A stretch of 10,652 nucleotides of DNA from GJ-E10 sp035625725 (GTDB lineage: Bacteria; Pseudomonadota; Gammaproteobacteria; Burkholderiales; Burkholderiaceae_F), in the NCBI GenBank assembly GCA_035625725.1, contig DASPPB010000068.1, forward strand, positions 1 through 10,652, in the 5' to 3' direction. Of this stretch, positions 1 through 5,758 are shown piece after piece (the first letter of the stretch is position 1; every line of letters begins with the position of its first letter). The notes under the pieces are model-generated. The model saw only the letters and a list, made by a program, of their open reading frames with translations. It searched no databases and was not told where the DNA came from. Position numbers and translations under genes: made by a program.

Positions 1-974
1 CGCCCGAGGAGGCCGCGCGCTGGAAGGCGCAGCGCCGCGCCGCGCCGGAGGCCGCCCCTGCCTTTGCTCCCGGCGAACCGGCGCCTTCGGTGGCGCCGGT
101 CGGTGCCGCTGCTGTGGCACCGGTGGCGGAGCGGCGCCGGATTTCGCCCGCAGCACGCAAGCTGGCCGAACGGCGGGGTGTTGCGCTCGACGCGCTCGTT
201 GGCTCGGGGCCGGAGGGTGCCATCGTGGTCGAAGACGTCGAGCGCGCGGCAAAGGGTGTGGCGCCGCCAGTCGTTCCAGTCCCAGGGGCAGTGGTGCCGG
301 CCGCCGAGCGCGCCGCGCAAATGCGCAGCACCATAGCGGCTGCGATGGCGCGCAGCAAGCGCGAAATTCCCCATTACTATCTTGCGACTGACATTCCTCT
401 TGCGTTGGCAAGCCGCTGGCTCGAGCAGCGCAATGCCGAGCGCCCGGTCACCGAGCGGCTGCTCATGGCCGCGCTCTACGTGAAGGCCGTGGCCCGAGCG
501 CTGCTGCGGTTCCCGGAGTTCAACGGCTTTGTGCGCGAGGGGCGCTTTGAACCTTCGGCGCAAGTGCACGTTGGAGTGGCGGTGTCGCTGCGGCAGGGAG
601 GACTGATTGCGCCGGCCATTTTGAACACCGATCGGCTGGTGATCGATCAGCTCATGCGGGAACTCGGGGACTTGGTCAAGCGCGCGCGCGCATTTACGCT
701 GCGCAGCTCGGAGTTGTCGGCGCCTACGGTCACGCTCACCAATCTGGGAGAGCAGGGCGTCGATGCAGTGTTCGGGATCATCTATCCGCCACAGGTCGCC
801 TTGGTGGGATTTGGCAGCGTGCGCGAGCGCCCGTGGGCCGAAAACGGCGAGCTTCAATTGATGCCGGTGGTTACCGCAACGCTTGCCGCCGATCACCGTG
901 CGAGCGACGGTCATCGGGGTTCGCTGTTCCTGGCCGAGGTGCGCAGTTTGCTGCAACGACCCGAGTCGCTCTAA
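1..974 (+). CDS. 2-oxoacid dehydrogenase E2 component (dihydrolipoamide acyltransferase), 5'-truncated
   Basis: This is the C-terminal 323 residues of a lipoate-dependent acyltransferase, the core of a pyruvate- or branched-chain-type dehydrogenase complex that moves an acyl group from lipoyl-lysine to CoA. The frame is open to the left edge, so the lipoyl domain and the true start lie outside the window; the GTG at 90 is internal. Visible order: an Ala/Pro-rich linker (about residues 1-43), a peripheral subunit-binding domain (about 44-82, beginning RRRISPAARKLAERRG), a second linker, then the catalytic domain (about 100-323). The signature DHRASDG near the end supplies the catalytic His298 and Asp302. 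TLTNLG and IIYPPQ are family landmarks in the preceding strands. An acyl carrier protein follows 46 bp downstream on the same strand. Which 2-oxoacid is used cannot be told without the E1 genes. The family call is secure. Confidence 0.93.
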   Translation, partial: PEEAARWKAQRRAAPEAAPAFAPGEPAPSVAPVGAAAVAPVAERRRISPAARKLAERRGVALDALVGSGPEGAIVVEDVERAAKGVAPPVVPVPGAVVPAAERAAQMRSTIAAAMARSKREIPHYYLATDIPLALASRWLEQRNAERPVTERLLMAALYVKAVARALLRFPEFNGFVREGRFEPSAQVHVGVAVSLRQGGLIAPAILNTDRLVIDQLMRELGDLVKRARAFTLRSSELSAPTVTLTNLGEQGVDAVFGIIYPPQVALVGFGSVRERPWAENGELQLMPVVTATLAADHRASDGHRGSLFLAEVRSLLQRPESL

Positions 975-1020
975 GGCGAACCGACGTGCCACCCACTGCA
1001 ACGCTGAGGCGCTGAACCCG

Positions 1021-1269
1021 ATGGACGAACCGACTCTTCGCAACACCATTGCCCGAATTCTCTCCGGCATCGCGCCGGAGGTATCGCTCGAGGAAATCGA
1101 CCCCGCGGTGCCTCTGCGCGACCAGGTGGATCTTGACTCGATGGACTGGCTCAATTTCTTAGTCGGCCTGCACGAGCAGCTGCATGTCGACATCCCCGAG
1201 GGCGACTACCGCAAATTGCGCACCCTCAACGATTTGTTTGGGTACTTGCGCGCTAAATTGGGCATGTAA
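1021..1269 (+). CDS. acyl carrier protein (phosphopantetheine-binding)
   Basis: A free-standing carrier protein of 82 residues, the usual size for the family. The attachment motif is LDSMDW, with Ser40 as the expected 4'-phosphopantetheine site. Predicted helices flank it: an N-terminal helix (about 3-18), helix II starting at the DSM motif, and a C-terminal helix ending in LFGYLRAKLGM. The ATG at 1021 gives the standard N-terminus, and a weak Shine-Dalgarno (ctgagg, near 1004) precedes it. It differs from the housekeeping AcpP motif (DSLD) and is not beside fatty-acid synthesis genes. Its upstream neighbour is an E2 acyltransferase, 46 bp away and probably co-transcribed. That suggests a dedicated carrier working with the dehydrogenase complex, possibly as acyl acceptor in place of CoA; this is inference. 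No acyltransferase or ketosynthase partner is seen in the window. Confidence 0.9.
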   Translation: MDEPTLRNTIARILSGIAPEVSLEEIDPAVPLRDQVDLDSMDWLNFLVGLHEQLHVDIPEGDYRKLRTLNDLFGYLRAKLGM

Positions 1270-1281
1270 GCGGGCGGCGGA

Positions 1282-1302
1282 GTCGCTGCCGCCGGCGGCG
1301 AC
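1282..1302 (+). terminator. GC-rich hairpin after the E2-ACP pair (candidate terminator)
   Basis: GTCGCTGCC and GGCGGCGAC can pair over 9 positions, including one T-G wobble, around a 3-nt loop. The hairpin starts 12 bp after the acyl carrier protein stop codon. No T-run follows, so intrinsic termination is uncertain. Its position between two plus-strand genes would fit an attenuating end for the E2-ACP transcript. Confidence 0.25.
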
Positions 1303-1406
1303 TGCCTCAGCCGGTCGCCGAAAAGCAGGCCCGATCACCGCGGCGGTGCCCCGAGGACGTTTTGCGTTATCGTGGTGCGGACGTCAACCCAATGGAGTGT
1401 TCCGCC

Positions 1407-2027
1407 GTGACCGACGCCCGGCTTTTTTATGAACCCTGCAAAGGTCACGGCTTGCGGCACGACCCGTTCAATTCCATTGTTGCGCCACGACCGATCGGCT
1501 GGATTTCGTCGCGGAGCGCCGCCGGCAACCTCAATCTGGCGCCTTACAGCTTCTTTAATGCCTTCAACTACACGCCGCCCATCATCGGATTCGCGAGCAT
1601 CGGCTACAAGGACTCGGTGCGCAACATCGAGCAAACCGGCGAGTTCGGATGGAACCTGGTTACGCGTACCCTGGCCGAGGCCATGAACCGGACGAGCGCC
1701 AGCGTGCCACCGGAGGTGAGCGAGTTTGAACTGGGGGGCCTGACGCCCGAGCCCTCGCGCGTGATCGCCGTGCCGCGGGTGGCGCAAAGCCCGGTTTCCT
1801 TCGAGTGCTTGTGCACGCAGATAGTCCAACTGCAAGGCGCTGATGGCGTGCGGGTGAAGACATGGCTCGTTCTGGGAGAAGTCGTTGGCGTGCATATCGA
1901 CGGCCGCTTGCTCAAAGACGGCGTGTACGACACGGCTATGGCCGGGCACGTGTTGCGTGGCGGCGGAGCGGCTGATTATTTTTATGTCGGTCCGGAGCAA
2001 CTGTTCCGCATGCAACGCCCCGCCTGA
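1407..2027 (+). CDS. flavin reductase-like FMN-binding split-barrel protein
   Basis: A 206-residue protein of the flavin reductase-like domain family (DIM6/NTAB type). Members bind FMN in a split beta-barrel, usually as dimers, and reduce flavin with NAD(P)H or act as small flavoprotein oxidoreductases. Family signatures are clear: PRPIGWIS near the N-terminus, LAPYSFFNAF (the flavin-contacting strand and turn), EFGWNLVT, and GEVVGVHID in the second half. Start choice: GTG at 1407 has a GGAG Shine-Dalgarno at 1394-1397, 9 nt upstream, and yields an N-terminus (VTDARLFYEP) close to where homologues begin. ATG at 1392 is in frame and possible but lacks a ribosome binding site. No partner monooxygenase is adjacent, so the substrate is unknown. 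The 3' end converges on the diguanylate cyclase gene 39 bp away. Confidence 0.88.
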   Translation: MTDARLFYEPCKGHGLRHDPFNSIVAPRPIGWISSRSAAGNLNLAPYSFFNAFNYTPPIIGFASIGYKDSVRNIEQTGEFGWNLVTRTLAEAMNRTSASVPPEVSEFELGGLTPEPSRVIAVPRVAQSPVSFECLCTQIVQLQGADGVRVKTWLVLGEVVGVHIDGRLLKDGVYDTAMAGHVLRGGGAADYFYVGPEQLFRMQRPA

Positions 2028-2033
2028 GGCGTC

Positions 2034-2053
2034 GCGCGTGCGCTAGCACGCGC
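2034..2053. terminator. perfect 8-bp GC hairpin between convergent genes
   Basis: GCGCGTGC and GCACGCGC form a perfect 8-bp stem with a GCTA loop, inside the 39-bp gap between the convergent flavoprotein and diguanylate cyclase genes. A second palindrome, GGCGCGCC, lies just right of it at 2055-2062. The position suggests a shared bidirectional terminator, but neither strand has a T-tract after the stem. It may stall polymerase or protect 3' ends instead. Confidence 0.35.
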
Positions 2054-2066
2054 CGGCGCGCCGCGC

Positions 2067-2960
2067 TTACACCTCGGCCCAGAGCCAGCGATCGCGACCC
2101 GCCGCCTTGGCTGCATACATCGCGCGGTCGGCTCGGTCGATCGCCTCAGCCAGACTCTCGGCGGCGCCGACAGCGGCCAAACCCGCGCTGATGCGCAGAT
2201 TCACGACGGAGCCGTTTTCGAGCACGAGCGGCGAGTCGCGCAGGGACTGGAATAGCCGGTCGGCCGCCTGGTTCGCGCCCGGAACGCTGCTCGCCTGCAA
2301 AAGCACGAGAAACTCTTCGCCGCCGATGCGGAACACGGGTTCGTCCGCGCGCGCATGCTGCAAGAAAATGAATGCCAGGTGCCGCAGCGCTTGGTCGCCC
2401 ACGGCGTGACCGTATTCGTCATTGACGTTTTTGAATTGGTCCACGTCGGCCAACAACAGCACGAGGTGGGCACCATGCCGCTGCGCGACCGCGCGGCAGC
2501 GCAGAAACTCCTCCTCCAGACCGTAGCGTAAGGGCAGGTTTGTCAGCGCGTCGCGGCGCGCGCTGCGCGTCAGAAGCTGTGTCTTGAGGTGCTCCAGAGA
2601 ACGAATCAGGGTCGATTGCGCGCGCTCGAAGACCTCGAAATCGGCTTGCGTCGCGCGACCCGAGTGCAGCACCGAGGAACACAGCGCACGCACCGCATCG
2701 TGCATGCTTTCGTGCTCGCGCAGTACAACTGCGGTTGCGGCCGCGTCGATCTGCTCAAAGGTCTCCCGGTTTTTTGTGAACCAGTGCCCGAATCGGCACC
2801 GCGCCGAGGCATCCGAGGCCAAAATGTCGGCACCTGGATCTACCTGCAGCAGCGCACAGCGCAACACGCGGCGCATCCACTCCAAGTGCGCGCCGATGGC
2901 GGCGTCAAGCTGGGCTACGAACCGCTCTGTCTGCTCGGAAAAAACAGCCGACAAATCCAT
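2067..2960 (-). CDS. zinc-responsive diguanylate cyclase (CZB-GGDEF, DgcZ/YdeH-like)
   Basis: A 297-residue cytosolic protein with an N-terminal CZB (chemoreceptor zinc-binding) domain and a C-terminal GGDEF domain, the architecture and length of E. coli DgcZ (YdeH). It should make c-di-GMP from two GTP. Residues spaced like the DgcZ zinc site are present: His25, Cys55 (in CRFGHWF), His83 and His87 (in HESMH). In DgcZ, zinc binding inhibits the cyclase. The GGDEF domain starts near DALTNLP (about 137), has the substrate and metal motif LADVDQFKNVND (about 170-181), and an intact active site GGEEF (213-217). The inhibitory-site position reads RADE (204-207), RxxE where many cyclases have RxxD. 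ATG at 2960 is chosen because GGGGGAGG lies 9 nt upstream; an in-frame TTG at 2996 has no support. No transmembrane segment is seen. The family and domain assignments are secure. Confidence 0.95.
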   Translation of the reverse strand: MDLSAVFSEQTERFVAQLDAAIGAHLEWMRRVLRCALLQVDPGADILASDASARCRFGHWFTKNRETFEQIDAAATAVVLREHESMHDAVRALCSSVLHSGRATQADFEVFERAQSTLIRSLEHLKTQLLTRSARRDALTNLPLRYGLEEEFLRCRAVAQRHGAHLVLLLADVDQFKNVNDEYGHAVGDQALRHLAFIFLQHARADEPVFRIGGEEFLVLLQASSVPGANQAADRLFQSLRDSPLVLENGSVVNLRISAGLAAVGAAESLAEAIDRADRAMYAAKAAGRDRWLWAEV

Positions 2961-2969
2961 ATGAGCGAT

Positions 2970-2977
2970 CCTCCCCC
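2970..2977 (-). promoter_or_regulatory. strong Shine-Dalgarno for the diguanylate cyclase
   Basis: GGGGGAGG on the minus strand, 9 nt before the ATG at 2960. It contains the GGAGG core and fixes the start at 2960 rather than the upstream TTG at 2996. Confidence 0.7.
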
Positions 2978-3015
2978 GGTCCTTGGTGGCGGTCAACGGA
3001 GGTGTTCGCCGGCGG

Positions 3016-3031
3016 CTTGATGCCTGTCAAG
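3016..3031 (-). promoter_or_regulatory. CTTGA-N6-TCAAG inverted repeat overlapping a TTGACA box
   Basis: On the minus strand CTTGACAGGCATCAAG is a 5-bp inverted repeat with a 6-bp spacer, 56 bp upstream of the cyclase ATG. It includes a perfect TTGACA (3030-3025), a match to the sigma-70 -35 box. At 16-18 bp spacing no good -10 box is seen; the best sequence there is GAACAC. It could be an operator over a weak, activator-dependent promoter. The repeat is short enough to occur by chance. Confidence 0.25.
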
Positions 3032-3111
3032 AGCTGTCTTTCGAAAACGATCGACGCGTGGCCGCCGACGCGCTTGGCTTGGGCGCGAGTTTCGTTCGTT
3101 GCGGCCGGCTG

Positions 3112-3561
3112 TTAGCCCGGGGGCAACAGGTGCTCGTCGATGCGACGGCCCAGTTCGGCACCGGAGAAACTGGTCAGATCCAGGGCAAGACTGCGGCGAA
3201 GGGCACGCAGCGTGTGTTCGTCGAGCAGAACCTTGACTTCGCCCAAAAAAGGGTTGGAAGCAAATAGCACGACTTCATCGCAACGTCGCGCCGCGACGGC
3301 ATTGTTTACGAACTGCGCCACCTGGCGAGCGAAGCTTTCGTGTTCTTTCTTCTTGGGGTCGAGTCGGGGACCGTAGGACGTACCGCCACGGTTGTGCCCG
3401 ACGCCCTCGTAGCCGGACCGATCTTCGGCCAGGTCGGAGCCCTTGGCGCGGCCCCAGCTATCCTCGAGCTCGGCCACGGAGGTCCATGGCGAAGTGGCGT
3501 TTTCGCGCGTGTAGCAACGCGCCTGACTTGCGTTGGCAATCAGAACCCAGGTGGTCTTCAT
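3112..3561 (-). CDS. Host_attach family protein (protein required for attachment to host cells)
   Basis: A 149-residue soluble protein matching the Host_attach family by its opening TTWVLIANASQARCY, the central conserved run ending in GRAKGSDLAEDRSG, the HESFARQVAQF helix, the hydrophobic strand VVLFASNPFLGEV, and the C-terminal LPPG. The family name comes from a plant-attachment phenotype in Agrobacterium. Members are widespread in free-living proteobacteria and their biochemical role is not established, so the name should not be read as evidence of host association here. The ATG at 3561 has GGAG 8 nt upstream. There is no signal peptide or transmembrane segment. The cyclase gene lies 151 bp downstream on the same strand, beyond a gap with its own possible promoter, so the two are probably separate units. 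Confidence 0.85.
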   Translation of the reverse strand: MKTTWVLIANASQARCYTRENATSPWTSVAELEDSWGRAKGSDLAEDRSGYEGVGHNRGGTSYGPRLDPKKKEHESFARQVAQFVNNAVAARRCDEVVLFASNPFLGEVKVLLDEHTLRALRRSLALDLTSFSGAELGRRIDEHLLPPG

Positions 3562-3912
3562 CCTTCGTTCTCCGATGAGAGTTCCCGGCGCGCGAGCGCA
3601 CCGCGTCAGTACGTCCCTGGCACTTGCAGCCGGGCTTTCATTTCAATCGGACCAAGTTTGACGCCGCGAGTCAGCGCGCCCTTTGATACCCATCAATCGG
3701 CCGCACAGCCCGGCCCCGCAGACCGCGCCGGTATCACGCTACCGCGCTGCCCTTGATCGGTCAATTCGACCATGCTAGCGAGCTGGCTGCGGTCGCGGTT
3801 GCGGGCGCCCGGGAGGCATCGCGCGCGCTTCGCATCGTAGCGCTCATGCGCCGTATGATGCGTGCTGCCAAGATTCGTGGTTGGCGATTCTTCAAGGGAG
3901 AGGGATCCAGAT
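3562..3912. other. divergent intergenic region between the Host_attach gene and mscL
   Basis: This 351-bp gap separates two divergently transcribed genes and must hold promoters for both. I see no convincing ORF: the open frames crossing it extend antisense into the neighbouring genes. Visible sequence includes TTGATC at 3753-3758, directly followed by the small inverted repeat GGTC-AATTC-GACC (3759-3771), and a TATGAT box at 3854-3859. No sRNA or riboswitch architecture is recognisable by eye. Confidence 0.5.
3829..3859 (+). promoter_or_regulatory. candidate mscL promoter
   Basis: TATGAT (5 of 6 to the -10 consensus) at 3854-3859, with TTCGCA (4 of 6 to TTGACA) at 3829-3834 and a long 19-bp spacer. 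Transcription would start near 3866, giving a leader of about 47 nt. The -10 is the better half, and the long spacer weakens the call. Confidence 0.3.
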
Positions 3913-4302
3913 ATGAGCATGCTGCAAGAATTCAAGCAATTTGCAATCAAGGGCAACGTGGTCGATATGGCGGTGGGCGTTATCATCGGTGCAGCCTTTG
4001 GGAAGATCGTGACTTCGCTGGTCACCGATGTCGTGATGCCGCCCATCGGCGTGTTGATCGGTGGGGTCGACTTCTCAGGGCTTGTTCTGACGATCAAGGC
4101 CAGTGCTGGACCGAATTCTGCCGTGGTGATCGGCTACGGTAAGTTCATCCAGACAGTGGTGGACTTTACAATCGTCGCGGCCGTGATCTTCATCGTCGTC
4201 AAAGGCATCAACTCGCTCAAAAAGCAGGCCGAAGCTGCTCCGGCAGCGCCCCCGCCGCAGGAAGTTTTGCTGCGGGAGATCCGCGATTTGCTCAAAAAGT
4301 AA
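3913..4302 (+). CDS. mscL: large-conductance mechanosensitive channel MscL
   Basis: A 129-residue inner-membrane channel that opens under high membrane tension and vents solutes during hypo-osmotic shock; the family assembles as homopentamers. The N-terminal amphipathic helix (MLQEFKQFAIKGNVVDMAVG) runs into TM1 (about 16-45), which carries the gate motif GVIIGAAFGKIVTSLVTD followed by MPPIG. A periplasmic loop follows (about 50-70, including VDFSGLVL), then TM2 (about 76-100, FIQTVVDFTIVAAVIFIVVK). The C-terminus has a Pro/Ala linker and the family's cytoplasmic bundle, LLREIRDLLKK. ATG at 3913 is supported by AGGGAGAGGG ending 8 nt upstream. The length is typical (E. coli 136). A short GC hairpin (4305-4324) lies right after the stop without a T-run. 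No gene is seen from 4303 to 4508, which holds a GATCCCGG direct repeat (4325 and 4339). Confidence 0.97.
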   Translation: MSMLQEFKQFAIKGNVVDMAVGVIIGAAFGKIVTSLVTDVVMPPIGVLIGGVDFSGLVLTIKASAGPNSAVVIGYGKFIQTVVDFTIVAAVIFIVVKGINSLKKQAEAAPAAPPPQEVLLREIRDLLKK

Positions 4303-4508
4303 GGGGCCGCCGCGCGGCGTGGCCGATCCCGGGAGTGCGATCCCGGACCATGCCGCTATGGACTGGCCGCAGAGGAGTGCGCGCAACTTCGGGCGGATAG
4401 GCTGCGCCCGGCCCCTGTGCGCGGCGGTTGCGGTGGATCAAGGCCGAAGGACATCGCCGGAGGTCTTCGCGCGCGCGGGCCGGTTCGATCGGCCTCGCCC
4501 GCTAAGCC

Positions 4509-4781
4509 CTAGGCGTCCAGAGTGCAGCTTCTTTGCCGCTCGTCGATTTGCGTGCCCGCTTCTTCGTGCCGTTTGCGCGCGCCGGCTGCGGGCTCCACGT
4601 CAAGACCCTTGCTTGCGTCGATCCAGACTTCGCTGATACCGCTACTTCGGATCTTCTGCAGATCAATCTCGTTGTCCACGACAAATTTCGCGCGCCAGAA
4701 CGGGTGATCCATCCACGACCCGCAAAATTCCTCGATGTACATGTCGATGCGGAGGTCCGATACGGGGATGCGCTTTCGCAT
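4509..4781 (-). CDS. stand-alone DUF3391 domain protein (lacks HD-GYP)
   Basis: A 90-residue protein that is almost entirely a DUF3391 domain, the module normally found at the N-terminus of HD-GYP c-di-GMP phosphodiesterases. Diagnostic stretches are KRIPVSDLRIDMYIEE (3-18), CGSWMDHPFW (20-29), IDLQKIRSSGISEVWID (39-55) and KGLDV (58-62). After about residue 62 the tail is charged and low in complexity (ARKRHEEAG) and the frame stops at 4509. The 206 bp from there to mscL has no HD or GYP motif in the same frame after the stop, so the catalytic domain is absent rather than frameshifted nearby. ATG at 4781 matches the family's start but has no clear Shine-Dalgarno. An in-frame TTG at 4874 would add 31 residues without recognisable homology. 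It lies 120 bp downstream of the SYLF gene on the same strand. It could be a functional small protein or a remnant of a degraded phosphodiesterase. Confidence 0.75.
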   Translation of the reverse strand: MRKRIPVSDLRIDMYIEEFCGSWMDHPFWRAKFVVDNEIDLQKIRSSGISEVWIDASKGLDVEPAAGARKRHEEAGTQIDERQRSCTLDA

Positions 4782-4901
4782 GAGAAGCCATTGCCAGAGG
4801 TCGCTACCGATGGAACCATTTTCGGCATCAGACGGAGGCCGCAGCGCCAAAGAAGCGCACGTTTCACCGGCCAATTCCGGCGATGCGACTGCGTAGGGCA
4901 G

Positions 4902-5465
4902 CTACTTCTCGACTCGGGTGATCTTCGATCCCTCGAGGGTGAGATTCAGCATCAAACCCCTGTTGGAATAAACGAAGCCGATGATCGGTTTGCGGGTGAA
5001 TTCCGTGTCCAGTTCTTTGCCGGCGCCCAGCGTCGCGATGGCTATGGAGCCGTCGATTCCGGCATTCCAGCTCTGGCTTTCGCGGAACTTTGCAAGGCTA
5101 TCGGCCGTCATGAAAAGAATCGCAACGCTTTCCTTTTGCGCGCCGAGTTGCAATCCGATCGATGCCGAGGCGATGTTGTAGTAGGCCACGGTATGTTCGC
5201 CCACCAGCAACTCGCCCTCACCGAACTCTCCTCCGATACCGAGCCCCGCCTTGATAATGTTGGGGAAGACCAGCATTCCGGATGCCTTGTCGGCAAGTTC
5301 TCGCGCCGACGGATTGTCTCGAAAGAGGCTCTGCAGCGCTTCGCGGACCTGCGCATCGATTTCCTCCCGGGACGCGGCCGTGGCAGGCACAACGGCGCAG
5401 ATGAGCGCGACGGCGAGCAGCGGTGCCAGCAAAACTGCGGTCGAGTGCTTGCTCAAGGTGCGCAT
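4902..5465 (-). CDS. secreted SYLF-domain (YSC84-related) lipid-binding protein
   Basis: A 187-residue exported protein. The signal peptide is MRTLSKHST, then a hydrophobic core (LLAPLLAVALICAVV), then PATAA, with cleavage likely around residue 31. The mature part is a SYLF domain: an initial helix (REEIDAQVREALQSLF), ASGMLVFPNIIKAGLGIGGEFGEG, the YYNIASASIGLQLGAQ segment, and the C-terminal strands GLMLNLTLEGSKI. In eukaryotes SYLF domains bind phosphoinositides; bacterial periplasmic members are poorly characterised and probably act at membranes or the envelope under stress. ATG at 5465 is fixed by a strong AAAGGAG Shine-Dalgarno 6 nt upstream and by the signal peptide beginning there; frame-open sequence extends to 5549 but has no support. 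The leader contains two interleaved inverted repeats beside the Shine-Dalgarno. The DUF3391 gene follows and may be co-transcribed. Confidence 0.9.
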   Translation of the reverse strand: MRTLSKHSTAVLLAPLLAVALICAVVPATAASREEIDAQVREALQSLFRDNPSARELADKASGMLVFPNIIKAGLGIGGEFGEGELLVGEHTVAYYNIASASIGLQLGAQKESVAILFMTADSLAKFRESQSWNAGIDGSIAIATLGAGKELDTEFTRKPIIGFVYSNRGLMLNLTLEGSKITRVEK

Positions 5466-5479
5466 CCTGATCTCCTTTG

Positions 5480-5520
5480 GTGCGATCGCTTTGCGGACTA
5501 TCGCACGCAAAAGTCCGCAA
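5480..5520 (-). promoter_or_regulatory. interleaved inverted repeats in the SYLF gene leader (operator or pseudoknot)
   Basis: TTGCGGACT (5491-5499) and AGTCCGCAA (5512-5520) are a perfect 9-bp inverted repeat separated by 12 bp, with half-site centres 21 bp apart (two helical turns). Overlapping it, GTGCGAT (5480-5486) and ATCGCAC (5500-5506) form a second perfect 7-bp inverted repeat. In the minus-strand transcript the order is stem 1 left, stem 2 left, stem 1 right, stem 2 right, which is the H-type pseudoknot topology. The last repeat ends one nucleotide before the AAAGGAG Shine-Dalgarno (5478-5472). The element could control translation as RNA or bind a dimeric repressor as DNA. A possible -35 box, TTGACT, lies upstream at 5554-5549, but no convincing -10 follows. 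The repeats are directly visible; the function is inferred. Confidence 0.55.
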
Positions 5521-5666
5521 GGGTGGGATTGTGACGTCCTGATCTGCAAGTCAATTTAAAGTTCTCCGGCGCGAGCCCGCACAAGCGCGCGCCGTCGGCA
5601 CGAACGCTTTTTGCCGGTGCGTCCCCGTTTTGGTGCCTGCGCGCGGCCATGGCTGCGCGGCGCGCA

Positions 5667-5695
5667 TTGCGACACGAACACCGCGATGCTACTGT
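5667..5695 (+). promoter_or_regulatory. candidate promoter for the thioredoxin-family gene
   Basis: TTGCGA (4 of 6) at 5667-5672 and TACTGT (3 of 6) at 5690-5695, with an optimal 17-bp spacer. Transcription would start near 5702, leaving a leader of about 57 nt before the ATG. The match is modest, as is usual in GC-rich DNA. Confidence 0.3.
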
Positions 5696-5758
5696 GCACG
5701 GACAATCGCGTTGGGAACTGCAGCGCGGCAGCGCGCGTTTGAGGGCAAGGGAGGATAC

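Noticed and set aside
1335..2015. A 226-codon minus-strand frame opposite the flavin-reductase-like gene
   Set aside because: The plus-strand frame has the conserved PRPIGWIS and APYSFFNA motifs; the minus frame is its codon shadow.
4325..4346. GATCCCGG direct repeat (4325-4332 and 4339-4346) after mscL
   Set aside because: Two 8-bp copies 14 bp apart are not enough for a repeat family, attachment site or CRISPR. No integrase or transposase is near.
4782..4874. Extension of the DUF3391 protein to the TTG at 4874
   Set aside because: The extra 31 residues show no similarity to the family, TTG is rare, and no Shine-Dalgarno precedes it. The domain's usual N-terminus coincides with the ATG at 4781.
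4533..5534. A 333-codon plus-strand open frame across the DUF3391 and SYLF genes
   Set aside because: It is antisense to two genes with recognisable domains and has no good start or ribosome binding site. Its translation has no family features.
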